A DNA stretch of 64,000 bases from Blastococcus fimeti. GTDB lineage: Bacteria; Actinomycetota; Actinomycetes; Mycobacteriales; Geodermatophilaceae. Made by a program: the position numbers and the translations under genes. The notes beneath the pieces are model-generated. The model searched no databases, had not been told where the DNA came from, and was given only the letters and a program-made list of their open reading frames with translations. The DNA lies in NCBI GenBank assembly GCA_900102115.1, contig FNAW01000003.1:186001-250000 (forward strand). Reading direction: 5' to 3'. Shown one piece after another: positions 1 through 9,410 of this stretch (position 1 is the stretch's first letter; each line of letters starts with the position of its first letter).

Positions 1-1
1 C

Positions 2-298
2 ACCGCGGGCAAGCGCTACGCGCTGCCGCACGCGCGAATCATGATGCACCAGCCCTCGGCCGGCGTCGGCGGTACCGCGGCCGACATCGCCATCCAGGCC
101 GACCTGTTCCGCCGCACCAAGAAGGAGCTCAACGAGCTCCAGGCGCAGCACACCGGCCAGAGCGTCGAGCAGATCGAGACCGACTCCGACCGCGACCGGT
201 GGTTCACCGCGCAGGAGGCCCTCGAGTACGGCTTCGTCGATCACGTCGTCAGCAAGGCGACCATGACCGACAGCGCCAACCCGGTCACCGACAACTGA
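2..298 (+). CDS. clpP1: ATP-dependent Clp protease proteolytic subunit ClpP1 (5' end outside window)
   Basis: Only the last 98 codons lie in the window, in frame from base 2. The segment carries the catalytic His (MHQPSAG, codons 15-18 of this fragment) and the Asp-containing stretch before the conserved [11 protein letters not shown] end. The nucleophilic Ser lies upstream. ClpP peptidases form a tetradecameric chamber fed by ClpX or ClpC. Sixteen bases separate its stop from clpP2, so the two are almost surely one operon. Actinobacteria generally need both subunits to build a mixed ClpP1P2 complex. Confidence 0.95.
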   Translation, partial: TAGKRYALPHARIMMHQPSAGVGGTAADIAIQADLFRRTKKELNELQAQHTGQSVEQIETDSDRDRWFTAQEALEYGFVDHVVSKATMTDSANPVTDN

Positions 299-314
299 GT
301 CCGGAGGGACTGAC

Positions 315-944
315 ATGAGCTTCCAGATGCCCTCCAACCGTTACATCCTGCCCTCCTTCGTGGAGCGCACGAGCTACGGCATGAAGGAGTCCAACCCCTA
401 CAACAAGCTCTTCGAGGAACGCATCATCTTCCTCGGGGTGCAGATCGACGACGCCTCGGCCAACGACGTCATGGCCCAGCTGATCACGCTGGAGTCCACC
501 GACCCGGACCGCGACATCACGATCTACATCAACTCGCCCGGTGGCTCGTTCACCTCGCTGATGGCGATCTACGACACGATGATGTTCGTCCGCCCCGACA
601 TCCAGACCGTCTGCATGGGCCAGGCGGCCTCGGCCGCCGCCGTCCTGCTCGCGGCTGGGACGCCGGGCAAGCGCCTGGCCCTGCCGTACTCCCGCGTGCT
701 GATCCACCAGCCCTCGGGTGAGGCGGGCGGTCAGGTCTCCGACCTCGAGATCCACGCCGCGGAGATCCAGCGGGTGCGGGAGCAGATGGAGGAGATCCTG
801 GCGCGGCACACCGGTCGCTCGGCCGAGCAGATCCGCAAGGACATCGACCGCGACAAGATCCTCACCGCTCAGGAGGCGAAGGACTACGGCATCGTCGACC
901 AGGTGATCCAGAGCCGGAAGCTCAACGCCCTTCCCGCGGTCTGA
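315..944 (+). CDS. clpP2: ATP-dependent Clp protease proteolytic subunit ClpP2
   Basis: The 209-residue serine peptidase is full length for ClpP. The catalytic triad is visible as Ser106 (GQAASAA), His131 (LIHQPSG) and Asp180 (DIDRDK). The ATG start is preceded by GGAGGGA. The N-terminus, about 25 residues ahead of the fold, fits ClpP2-type subunits, which carry a cleaved propeptide. It follows clpP1 by 16 bases and precedes clpX, the unfoldase partner. The order clpP1-clpP2-clpX is standard for actinobacteria. Confidence 0.97.
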   Translation: MSFQMPSNRYILPSFVERTSYGMKESNPYNKLFEERIIFLGVQIDDASANDVMAQLITLESTDPDRDITIYINSPGGSFTSLMAIYDTMMFVRPDIQTVCMGQAASAAAVLLAAGTPGKRLALPYSRVLIHQPSGEAGGQVSDLEIHAAEIQRVREQMEEILARHTGRSAEQIRKDIDRDKILTAQEAKDYGIVDQVIQSRKLNALPAV

Positions 945-957
945 TCCTTCCCGGCGC

Positions 958-990
958 GAGCCGGGGCCGCGCGCGTCGCGTCCCCGGCTC
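958..990 (+). terminator. Hairpin terminator after clpP2
   Basis: A 9-bp perfect stem, GAGCCGGGG at 958-966 with CCCCGGCTC at 982-990, begins 13 bases after the clpP2 stop. There is no U tract, as is usual in high-GC actinobacteria. It would separate clpP1P2 from clpX, perhaps only partly. Confidence 0.6.
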
Positions 991-1265
991 GTACCGTCGA
1001 AGGGTCCAGCGGTTCGGGAGGGCACTCCCGGGCCAGGGCTGGACCGCGAGACGAGCGGTACGGAAGTGGGACGGACCGGCGCGAACCCGGGTGAGTCATT
1101 GCCCGGCCGCGTCGGTGGCGGCAGGTACGTTCGGCGGACGCCTGAACCCCGGCCTCGAGGGCCGGGACGAGAGCCCCGCCGAGCGGGGACTGCACGGGCG
1201 AAGAGCAGTAGTGACGACGCAGGCACCTGGTTCCAGGGCTGCGAATCCGAACCGGAGGTCAGCAG
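991..1265 (+). other. clpX upstream region (no gene seen)
   Basis: No supported ORF lies in these 275 bases. The region holds GC-rich inverted repeats, for example CCCGGCC/GGCCGGG around 1147-1163, and ends in a strong Shine-Dalgarno GGAGGT at 1254-1259. It is long enough for a clpX promoter and structured leader. I could not identify a convincing -35/-10 pair. Confidence 0.4.
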
Positions 1266-2537
<1,272 letters not shown>

Positions 2538-2555
2538 TCTGAGCTCAGCGTCGAC

Positions 2556-2582
2556 GGCCCGTCCCCACCTCGGGGGCGGGCC
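2556..2582 (+). terminator. clpX terminator
   Basis: A GC-rich hairpin starts about 18 bases after the clpX stop. GGCCCG-T-CCCC at 2556-2566 pairs with GGGG-G-CGGGCC at 2572-2582, with a 5-base loop. Confidence 0.7.
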
Positions 2583-2731
2583 GTTCGCGTTCCCGGATGG
2601 GGGTGAGCGCGTGCGCTCACGCCCGGTTCCGGCGCCCGGAACGGGGCGCCCGCGCACACGCTCGACGGGGGCTGTCCACAGATTGCGCTTGACGTCCCCT
2701 CCGGCGTCCGGGCCCCTCCAGGCTCGGCGGC

Positions 2732-3652
2732 ATGACACATGACGTCGAAGCGCTGATCGGCCCCGACGGCTGGATCGGCTGGGATGCCCTCGTCAGCCGG
2801 GTCGACCGCAAGACCGTGACGCGATGGGTGGGCACCGGACGGCTTCGACGCCTCCAATCCGGCGTCTACGCCCTGCCGTCCGCGGCCGGTCAGCGGCGCA
2901 TCCGGATCGAGGCTGCGGTACGGAGTTCCGGTGGCGTGGTGAGCCATCGGACCGCGCTCGAGGTGTGGGATCTCCTCCCGCGGGCCGACGGGCCGGTGCA
3001 CCTCACTGTCGGGAGCTCCCGTAGCGGTCGTGGTTGCGAGGGTGTGTCGCTTCACCGTTCCGGCGATCTGCACGACAGCGTGCGACGCGCTGCGGGCCTT
3101 CCTGTCACCAGCGTGGAGCGGTCGATCGTGGACGCGTGGGGTCGCCCGGCGGGTCTGTCGCGTGCTGATGTGCGAGGCGCGGCGATCGACGCCGTCCGTC
3201 AGCGCTTGTGCAGCCCCGACCAGCTCGCGGCCGAGATCGGACGCCGTCCATGCCTGCCTGGCCGGGCGGCACTTGTTGAACTCGTGCGCCTGCTGGCGGA
3301 TGGGTGTCAGAGCGAGCTCGAGATCTGGGGGTGCCTCCACGTCCTGCGCGGGCCCGGGATGCCGGCATTCACGCAGCAACGGCGGGTCCAAGTGGCGGGG
3401 GAGTGGTTCGTCCTTGACGCCGCGTGCGAGGAGGTGATGCTCGCCGTGGAGATGGACGGTGCTGCCTGGCACGGGTCTCGGGCCCAGCGGGAGCGGGACA
3501 TCCGGCGGGACGCCCTGCTGGCGACGATCGGGTGGCAGACCATGCGCTTCGGTCATCGCCGCATGACCAGACAGCCCGACGCGTGCCGCCGGGACATCCG
3601 CGCGACGTACCTTGCCCGACGGCGCCTGTTCGGCCGCGACGACGTGCGCTGA
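2732..3652 (+). CDS. AbiEi-like / DUF559 (Vsr-fold) nuclease-like protein
   Basis: This 306-residue protein has two parts. Residues 1-90 resemble the winged-helix AbiEi-antitoxin-like region ([19 protein letters not shown], then GVYALP). The C-terminus fits DUF559, a Vsr/PD-(D/E)XK-type fold, with [16 protein letters not shown] followed by [16 protein letters not shown] and MRF. Actinobacteria carry many such paralogues; no substrate is established. The ATG has no strong ribosome binding site. It stands alone between terminators at 2556 and 3651, and no partner toxin is adjacent. A role in defence or DNA repair is only a guess from the fold. Confidence 0.75.
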   Translation: MTHDVEALIGPDGWIGWDALVSRVDRKTVTRWVGTGRLRRLQSGVYALPSAAGQRRIRIEAAVRSSGGVVSHRTALEVWDLLPRADGPVHLTVGSSRSGRGCEGVSLHRSGDLHDSVRRAAGLPVTSVERSIVDAWGRPAGLSRADVRGAAIDAVRQRLCSPDQLAAEIGRRPCLPGRAALVELVRLLADGCQSELEIWGCLHVLRGPGMPAFTQQRRVQVAGEWFVLDAACEEVMLAVEMDGAAWHGSRAQRERDIRRDALLATIGWQTMRFGHRRMTRQPDACRRDIRATYLARRRLFGRDDVR

Positions 3653-3683
3653 GGCCCCGTTCCAGGCGGTGGAACGGGGCCTC
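3651..3683. terminator. Bidirectional terminator between DUF559 gene and valS
   Basis: A perfect 14-bp stem (GAGGCCCCGTTCCA at 3651-3664 with TGGAACGGGGCCTC at 3670-3683) and a 5-base loop overlap the last two bases of the upstream stop codon. It sits between convergent genes and should serve both. Confidence 0.85.
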
Positions 3684-3702
3684 AACGCACAGGGTCGGCG
3701 GG

Positions 3703-6288
3703 TTACTCCGCGGGGGTCTCGGCGAGGACGACCTCGACGGTCAGCTCGCCCTCACCCGGCTGCACCGACAGCGTCGCGATCCGGCCGGCGTCGACCAGGT
3801 CGGCGCGGGCGGCCTCGATCAGCGGCACCTGTGCGGCGGGCGCGTGCACCGTCGCCGTCGCGACGTCGGCCCGCATGGAGACCTTCGCGTCGGACTTGGC
3901 CTTGCGCACGCCCGCCAGCGCAGCGGCGGTCGCCGTCACCACGGCCGGGTCGCCGTCGGCGGGCAGTGCGGAGGCCACCGGCCAGGCCGCACGGTGCACG
4001 GAGCCGGCCTGCCACCAGGACCAGACCTCCTCGGTCACGAACGGCAGCACCGGGGCGAACAGCCGCAGCTGCACCTCGAGGGCTACCGCCAGCGCCGCCT
4101 GCGCGGAGGCAGCCGCGGCGCCGGTCCCGTAGGCGCGGGACTTCACCAGCTCCACGTAGTCGTCGCAGAACGACCAGAAGAACGTCTCGCTGACCTCGAG
4201 CGCGCGGGTGTAGTTGTAGGCCTCCATCGCCGCGGTCGCCTCGTCCACCACCCGGCCGAGGGCGGTGAGCAGCCCCAGGTCGATCGGCTCGGTGACCTGC
4301 TCGACGGTCGAGGACGCCGAGGCGCCCAGGCCGAGCACGAACTTGCCGACGTTGAGGATCTTCATCGCCAGCCGCCGGCCGACCTTCATCTGCGTCTCGT
4401 CGAACGGCGAGTCCGCACCCGGTCGCGCGCCCGCAGCGCGCCAGCGCACGGCGTCGGTGCCGTAGCGCTCCAGCACGTCGATCGGCGTCGTCGCGTTGCC
4501 CTTGGACTTCGACATCTTCTTGCGGTCGGGGTCGACGACGAACCCGGAGATGGCCGCGTGCGACCACGGCACCGTGCCGAACTCGTAGTGCGAGCGCACG
4601 ACGGTGGAGAACAGCCAGGTGCGGATGATGTCGTGCGCCTGGGGGCGCAGGTCCATGGGGAAGACGGCGGCGAACAGCTCGGGGTCGGTGTCCCAGCCCG
4701 AGGCGACCTGCGGCGAGAGGGACGACGTCGCCCACGTGTCCATCACGTCGGGGTCGGCCATGAACCCGCCGGGCACGCCGCGCTGCGACTCGTCGAAGCC
4801 CGGTGGCACGTCGGACGACGGGTCGACCGGCAGGGAGGCCTCGTCGGCCAGGATCGGCTCGTCGTGGATCGGCTCGCCCTCGGCGTCGAGGCGGTACCAG
4901 ACGGGGAACGGGACGCCGAAGAACCGCTGGCGGCTGATCAGCCAGTCACCGTTGAGGCCCTCGACCCAGTTCTCGTAGCGGTGCCGCATGTGCTCGGGCA
5001 CCCACTGGATCTCCCGGCCGCGGGCGACCAGCGCGTCGCGGAGGTCGCCGTCCCGCCCACCGTTGCGTATGTACCACTGGCGCGTGGTGACGATCTCGAG
5101 CGGGCGGTCGCCCTTCTCGTAGAACTTGACCGGGTGGGTGATCGGCCGCGGGTCGTCGAGCAGGTCGCCGGACTCCCGCAGCAGTTCGACGATCCGCTGC
5201 TGGGCGCTGAACGAGGTCTTGCCGGCCAGCTCGTCGTAGGGCTGGGCGGGCACGCCCGCCGGCGGCTCGGCGAGGAAGCGGCCGTCCCAGCCGATGACGG
5301 CGCGGGTCGGCAGCTGCAGCTCGCGCCACCAGATGACGTCGGTCAGGTCACCGAAGGTGCAGATCATCGCGATGCCCGAGCCCTTGTCCTTCTCGGCCAG
5401 GCGGTGCGCCACCACGGGCACCTCGACGTCGAACAGCGGTGTCCGCACGGTCTGCCCGAACAGCGGCTGGTAGCGCTCGTCGTCCGGGTGCGCGACGAGG
5501 GCGACGCAGGCGGGGAGCAGCTCGGGGCGGGTGGTCTCGATGACCACCGGGCCGGACGGGCCGGCGAACGAGACCCGGTGGTAGGCGCCGGGGCGCTCGC
5601 GGTCCTCGAGCTCGGCCTGCGCGACGGCGGTCCGGAAGCTCACGTCCCAGAGGGTCGGTGCCTCCTGGGCGTAGGCCTCGCCGCGGGCCAGGTTGCCGAG
5701 GAACATCTTCTGCGCGGTGGCGCGGGAGCGCTCGGAGATCGTCCGGTAGACGTTCGACCAGTCCACCGAGAGCCCGACGCGTCGCCACAGCTTCTCGAAC
5801 TCGGCCTCGTCGGCCTCGGTCAGCTGCATGCACAGCTCGACGAAGTTGCGACGGGAGACCGGCACCTGGTCCTTGCCCGGCTTCGCGGGGGGCTCGAAGG
5901 TCGGGTCGTAGGGGAGGGCGGGGTCGCAGCGCACGCCGTAGTAGTTCTGCACCCGGCGCTCGGTCGGCAGGCCGTTGTCGTCCCAGCCCATCGGGTAGTA
6001 GACGTGCCTGCCCCGCATGCGCTGGTAGCGAGCGACGAAGTCGGTGTGCGTGTAGCTGAACACGTGCCCGACGTGCAGCGAGCCCGACGCGGTCGGCGGG
6101 GGAGTGTCGATCGAGTAGATCTGCTCACGGGGCGCCTCGAGCGCGGCGTCGCGGTCGAACGCGTAGGTGTCCTCGGCCGCCCAGCGCTCGACCCACTTCT
6201 CCTCGAGCCCGTCGATCGTCGGCTTCTCGGGTACGTCGACGGACGCAGCCGGGGCAGGAGTGGCCGGGGTCGCGCTGTCGGGAGCCAT
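3703..6288 (-). CDS. valS: Valine--tRNA ligase, type 2 (archaeal-like)
   Basis: Class I aminoacyl-tRNA synthetase of 861 residues that charges tRNA-Val. The HIGH motif is HVGH (72-75) in [19 protein letters not shown], and KMSKS lies near residue 590 (KKMSKSKGN). The segment [18 protein letters not shown] is typical of the archaeal/Rickettsia-like type 2 ValRS, not the PPNVTG-type enzyme of E. coli, Streptomyces or Mycobacterium. An open frame runs about 340 codons further upstream, but it is antisense to folC. The ATG at 6288 is preceded by TAGACT seven bases away, fitting a leaderless start. The stop is TAA. It is divergent from folC. Confidence 0.95.
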   Translation of the reverse strand: MAPDSATPATPAPAASVDVPEKPTIDGLEEKWVERWAAEDTYAFDRDAALEAPREQIYSIDTPPPTASGSLHVGHVFSYTHTDFVARYQRMRGRHVYYPMGWDDNGLPTERRVQNYYGVRCDPALPYDPTFEPPAKPGKDQVPVSRRNFVELCMQLTEADEAEFEKLWRRVGLSVDWSNVYRTISERSRATAQKMFLGNLARGEAYAQEAPTLWDVSFRTAVAQAELEDRERPGAYHRVSFAGPSGPVVIETTRPELLPACVALVAHPDDERYQPLFGQTVRTPLFDVEVPVVAHRLAEKDKGSGIAMICTFGDLTDVIWWRELQLPTRAVIGWDGRFLAEPPAGVPAQPYDELAGKTSFSAQQRIVELLRESGDLLDDPRPITHPVKFYEKGDRPLEIVTTRQWYIRNGGRDGDLRDALVARGREIQWVPEHMRHRYENWVEGLNGDWLISRQRFFGVPFPVWYRLDAEGEPIHDEPILADEASLPVDPSSDVPPGFDESQRGVPGGFMADPDVMDTWATSSLSPQVASGWDTDPELFAAVFPMDLRPQAHDIIRTWLFSTVVRSHYEFGTVPWSHAAISGFVVDPDRKKMSKSKGNATTPIDVLERYGTDAVRWRAAGARPGADSPFDETQMKVGRRLAMKILNVGKFVLGLGASASSTVEQVTEPIDLGLLTALGRVVDEATAAMEAYNYTRALEVSETFFWSFCDDYVELVKSRAYGTGAAAASAQAALAVALEVQLRLFAPVLPFVTEEVWSWWQAGSVHRAAWPVASALPADGDPAVVTATAAALAGVRKAKSDAKVSMRADVATATVHAPAAQVPLIEAARADLVDAGRIATLSVQPGEGELTVEVVLAETPAE

Positions 6289-6295
6289 GTGCCTC

Positions 6296-6301
6296 AGTCT
6301 A
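6296..6301 (-). promoter_or_regulatory. -10 hexamer for leaderless valS
   Basis: On the minus strand TAGACT is followed by seven bases and then the valS ATG. It matches the TAnnnT -10 class with transcription starting at or near the start codon. No good -35 is visible. Confidence 0.5.
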
Positions 6302-6330
6302 GGAACCGATCCCCTGGCATCCTGAGCAGG

Positions 6331-7686
6331 ATGAGCAGCAGCAGCACCGGTGACATGGCCCGGGTCGAGAAGGAGCTGCTGGCCCGGTGGCCGGAGAGCC
6401 GGCTCGAGCCCTCCCTGACGCGGATCTCCGCCCTCGTCGACCTCCTCGGGAACCCGCACCGCGCGATGCCGGTGATCCAGGTGGCCGGCACCAACGGCAA
6501 GACGACGACGGCGCGGATGATCGACGAGCTGCTGCGCGGCTTCGGCCTGCGCGTGGGCCGGTTCACCAGCCCGCACCTGGAGTCGATGCGGGAGCGGATC
6601 GTGCTCGACGGCGAGCCGGTGAGCCCCGAGCGGTTCGTGGAGACCTACGCCGACATCGCGCCCTACGTGCAGATGGTCGACGCCGCCGGCGAGCACCCGA
6701 TGAGCTTCTTCGAGGTGATGGTCGGCATGGCGTACGCGCTGTTCGCCGACGCCCCGGTCGACGTCGCCGTGATCGAGGTCGGCATGGGCGGCACGTGGGA
6801 CGCCACCAACGTCGCCGACGCGCGGGTCGCCGTCGTCACCCCGGTGGCGATGGACCACGCCGAGTACCTCGGTCCGGACGTCACGACGATCGCCGGTGAG
6901 AAGGCCGGGATCATCAAGGCCGACTCGATCGCGGTGCTGGCTCACCAGCAGCCCGGGGCCCTGGACGCACTCGTGCGCCGGGCGATCGAGATGGACGTCG
7001 TCGTCGCCCGCGAGGGCACGGAGTTCGGCGTGCTCGAGCGCCGGGTCGCCCTCGGCGGGCAGCAGGTGCGCCTGCAGGGCCTGGGCGGCGAGTACGACGA
7101 GGTCTACCTGCCGCTGTTCGGCGCGCACCAGGCGCAGAACGCGGCCACCGCCCTGGCCGCCGTGGAGGCGTTCCTGGGTGCGGGGGCCGCCACCGGCCCG
7201 GTCGAGCAGGAGACCGTCCGCGCCGCGTTCGCAGCCGTCCGCTCGCCCGGCCGCCTGGAGCGGGTGCGCACCAGCCCCAGCGTGCTCATCGACGCCGCGC
7301 ACAACCCCGCCGGCATGACGGCGACGGTGGAGGCGATCCGCGAGTCCTTCGACTTCACCCGGCTGATCGGCGTCGTGGGCGCCGTCCGCGGCAAGGACGT
7401 CTCCGGGATGCTGGCCGCGCTCGAGGAGATCTGCGCCGAGGTCGTCGTCACGCAGAACTCCTCGGAGCGGGCACTCCCCGCCGACGAGCTGGGGGCGCTG
7501 GCCGTCGACGTCTTCGGTGCCGACCGGGTCAGCGTCTCACCGCGGCTCGGCGAGGCGATCGGCGAAGCGATGGAGCTCGCCGAGGCGGGACCGGACGACG
7601 CGCTCGGCGGCTCCGGCGTCCTGGTCACCGGCAGCGTGATCACCGCCGGGGAGGCCCGCACCCTGCTGACGGGACGCCGCTCGTGA
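6331..7686 (+). CDS. folC: Bifunctional folylpolyglutamate synthase / dihydrofolate synthase
   Basis: Mur-ligase-family enzyme of 451 residues. It adds glutamate to dihydropteroate and to reduced folates using ATP. The P-loop is GTNGKTT (53-59). A conserved [11 protein letters not shown] stretch and the C-terminal Mur-ligase domain with DAAHNPAGM follow. The ATG at 6331 was chosen; an in-frame ATG at 6355 is a weaker alternative. It is divergent from valS with 42 bases between starts, an arrangement common in actinobacteria, and overlaps the next gene by 4 bp. Confidence 0.95.
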   Translation: MSSSSTGDMARVEKELLARWPESRLEPSLTRISALVDLLGNPHRAMPVIQVAGTNGKTTTARMIDELLRGFGLRVGRFTSPHLESMRERIVLDGEPVSPERFVETYADIAPYVQMVDAAGEHPMSFFEVMVGMAYALFADAPVDVAVIEVGMGGTWDATNVADARVAVVTPVAMDHAEYLGPDVTTIAGEKAGIIKADSIAVLAHQQPGALDALVRRAIEMDVVVAREGTEFGVLERRVALGGQQVRLQGLGGEYDEVYLPLFGAHQAQNAATALAAVEAFLGAGAATGPVEQETVRAAFAAVRSPGRLERVRTSPSVLIDAAHNPAGMTATVEAIRESFDFTRLIGVVGAVRGKDVSGMLAALEEICAEVVVTQNSSERALPADELGALAVDVFGADRVSVSPRLGEAIGEAMELAEAGPDDALGGSGVLVTGSVITAGEARTLLTGRRS

Positions 7687-8090
7687 CGGCCCCCGATCCG
7701 GTCCGGGCCGGCCGGGCGCTGGGCGGGGCAGCCGCCGCGATCCTGGTGCTCGAGGGCATCGCCGTGCTGTTCGTGCCCCGCGGCATCGCGCAGACCGAGG
7801 AGGGGCTCGGCGCCGTCCGGCTCACGATCCTGCTGGTCCTCGCGCTGCTGCTGGTCCTGGCCAGCGGCATCCAGCGTCGCGAGCGCGGGCTGCTCATCGG
7901 CACGGCGCTGCAGGTGCCGCTGCTGGCCACCGGCCTGATGAACAGCGCGATGTGGTTCGTCGCCGGTGCGTTCGTGCTGATCTGGCTCTACCTGCTGCAG
8001 GTCCGCAAGGAGCTGATCGGGTCCCCGTTCGGCCCGGTCCCGGTGACCGGTCCGGACGACGCCGCGGAGGACGGCGGGAGCACCCCGTAG
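7683..8090 (+). CDS. DUF4233 family membrane protein
   Basis: Small integral membrane protein of 135 residues with about four hydrophobic segments (near 12-32, 45-62, 72-88 and 88-106). It belongs to the actinobacterial DUF4233 family, whose genes almost always sit between folC and ndk. The function is unknown. The GTG start overlaps the folC stop (GTGA), so translation is probably coupled. It ends in TAG, and that TAG forms the first half of the -10 hexamer of ndk. Confidence 0.85.
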   Translation: MTAPDPVRAGRALGGAAAAILVLEGIAVLFVPRGIAQTEEGLGAVRLTILLVLALLLVLASGIQRRERGLLIGTALQVPLLATGLMNSAMWFVAGAFVLIWLYLLQVRKELIGSPFGPVPVTGPDDAAEDGGSTP

Positions 8091-8093
8091 GCT
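8088..8093 (+). promoter_or_regulatory. -10 hexamer for ndk
   Basis: TAGGCT lies 8 bases before the ndk GTG and overlaps the stop codon of the preceding gene. It would permit near-leaderless ndk transcription independent of folC. Confidence 0.4.
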
Positions 8094-8101
8094 CCCGCCC
8101 C

Positions 8102-8512
8102 GTGACCGAACGCACTCTTGTCCTCGTCAAGCCCGACGGCGTCGCCCGTGGCCTCGTCGGCGAGGTGATCACCCGCCTCGAGCGCAAGGGCCTGCGCCTG
8201 GTTGCCGCCGAGCTGCGGACCCTGACCGCCGACGTCGCGGAGACGCACTACGCCGAGCACCGCGAGCGGCCGTTCTTCGGTTCGCTGGTCGAGTTCATCA
8301 CCAGCGGCCCGCTCATGGCCCTCGTCGTCGAGGGCCCCCGGGCCATCGAGGCGTTCCGCGCCCTGGCCGGCGCGACCGACCCGGTGAAGGCCGGCCCCGG
8401 CACGATCCGTGGCGACTTCGCCCTCGAGGTGCAGAACAACATCGTGCACGGCTCGGACTCGCCCGAGTCCGCCGCCCGCGAGATCGGCCTGTTCTTCCCG
8501 AACCTGGGCTGA
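8102..8512 (+). CDS. ndk: Nucleoside diphosphate kinase
   Basis: 136-residue NDP kinase that balances NTP and dNTP pools by phosphate transfer through an active-site histidine. The catalytic His116 lies in NNIVHGSDS, and the N-terminal [12 protein letters not shown] is the family signature. The start is GTG at 8102; a longer open frame upstream belongs to antisense and overlap readings and lacks family sequence. Length is typical of short bacterial Ndk. It is downstream of folC and DUF4233 and is followed by a terminator. Confidence 0.97.
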   Translation: MTERTLVLVKPDGVARGLVGEVITRLERKGLRLVAAELRTLTADVAETHYAEHRERPFFGSLVEFITSGPLMALVVEGPRAIEAFRALAGATDPVKAGPGTIRGDFALEVQNNIVHGSDSPESAAREIGLFFPNLG

Positions 8513-8528
8513 CCCGCGACGGTCGGGG

Positions 8529-8556
8529 CGCCTGATCCCGGCAACGGGATCAGGCG
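8529..8556. terminator. Bidirectional terminator after ndk
   Basis: A perfect 12-bp stem (CGCCTGATCCCG, 8529-8540; CGGGATCAGGCG, 8545-8556) closes a GCAA tetraloop. It overlaps the stop codon of the convergent membrane-protein gene. Confidence 0.85.
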
Positions 8557-9053
8557 TCGAGGTCCGCCGGCTCGTCGGGTGAGGTCCAGGCGAGGTGCCA
8601 GTAGGGCAGCAGACCGGCGGCGAACCAGAGCAGGAACCCGAGGTAGAGCGCCGGCACCACGTGCTCGGTGAGGGCGACGACGGTGGCCGCACCGGCCCAC
8701 GCGAGGAAGTGCAGGGCGGTCGCCGGCCAGGCCATCGCGAGGAAGGACCGCTCCCGCATCCGCTGCTGGTGCTCGTCCAGCGAGCGGTCGTCGCGGTCGT
8801 AGACGCCCCGGATGCCCAGGTTGAGCACCGAGTGCAGCGGGACGAAACCGAGCAGGCCGACGGACAGCACGACGAAGTACGGCGTCGACCAGCCCGAGAC
8901 CGAGGACGCGATCAGCGTGGCGCCGACGAGCGCCGCGACCAGCGCGGCCTCGGCGACGACGGCGCGGCGGCGGACCCGGCGGCTGCGGGCCCAGGCGTAG
9001 CGGCCGTCGTCGAAGGTGCGGGCGAGGTAGGTCTGCTGCGGGGGCGTGCTCAT
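8550..9053 (-). CDS. Membrane protein, partner of XRE regulator
   Basis: 167-residue membrane protein with four predicted helices: about 33-52, 59-78, 103-125 and 128-148. It has a charged central loop, VYDRDDRSLDEHQQRMRERS. I do not recognise a named family; its shape resembles small two-helix-repeat proteins. Its ATG overlaps the stop of the upstream XRE gene by 4 bp, and such regulator/membrane-protein pairs are common, so the regulator probably controls this operon. Function unknown. Confidence 0.75.
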   Translation of the reverse strand: MSTPPQQTYLARTFDDGRYAWARSRRVRRRAVVAEAALVAALVGATLIASSVSGWSTPYFVVLSVGLLGFVPLHSVLNLGIRGVYDRDDRSLDEHQQRMRERSFLAMAWPATALHFLAWAGAATVVALTEHVVPALYLGFLLWFAAGLLPYWHLAWTSPDEPADLDA

Positions 9054-9316
9054 GGCGTCCTCCGGAGGAGTTCCTGGCTGAGTGAGGGCAGCGGGTCGAG
9101 GGAGAAGATCGACTCCACGGGCAGATCGAAGAAGCGGGCGATCCGCAGGGCCAGCGCGAGGGACGGGGCGTACTCCCCGCGCTCGAGGTAGCCGATGGTC
9201 TGCGGATGCACGCCGACGGCGTCGGCCAGCTCGCGCCGGCTCACCCCGCGATCGGCCCGCAGCACGGCGATGCGGTCGTGCACGCGGTCCGCCTCGCTCT
9301 TCGGCTGTCGTCCCAT
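9050..9316 (-). CDS. XRE-family transcriptional regulator
   Basis: 88-residue single-domain DNA-binding protein. The HTH spans about residues 14-68, with RELADAVGVHPQTIGYLERGEYAPSLALALRIARFF split over the recognition helix and following helices. It lacks a ligand domain, like short Cro/C1-type regulators. An 18-bp palindrome lies 9 bases upstream of the ATG and is the likely autoregulatory operator. The gene is first in a two-gene operon with a membrane protein and diverges from the radical SAM gene. Confidence 0.88.
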   Translation of the reverse strand: MGRQPKSEADRVHDRIAVLRADRGVSRRELADAVGVHPQTIGYLERGEYAPSLALALRIARFFDLPVESIFSLDPLPSLSQELLRRTP

Positions 9317-9325
9317 ACGACGAAC

Positions 9326-9343
9326 CGTAGCATTATTGCTACG
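9326..9343. promoter_or_regulatory. Palindromic operator in XRE promoter
   Basis: CGTAGCA (9326-9332) and TGCTACG (9337-9343) form a perfect 7+7 inverted repeat around TTAT. On the minus strand it covers a TACGGT -10 candidate seven bases before the XRE ATG, so binding would block the regulator's own transcription. Confidence 0.6.
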
Positions 9344-9410
9344 TCAGGGAGCAGGGTCGGTAGGCGGAGGCAGGGGAGTGTCGTCCGTCGGCAGCTACCC
9401 TGGACCGGTC

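Noticed and set aside
3424..7686. 1420-codon plus-strand frame leading into folC
   Set aside because: Only the part from 6331 matches FolC; the rest is antisense to valS.
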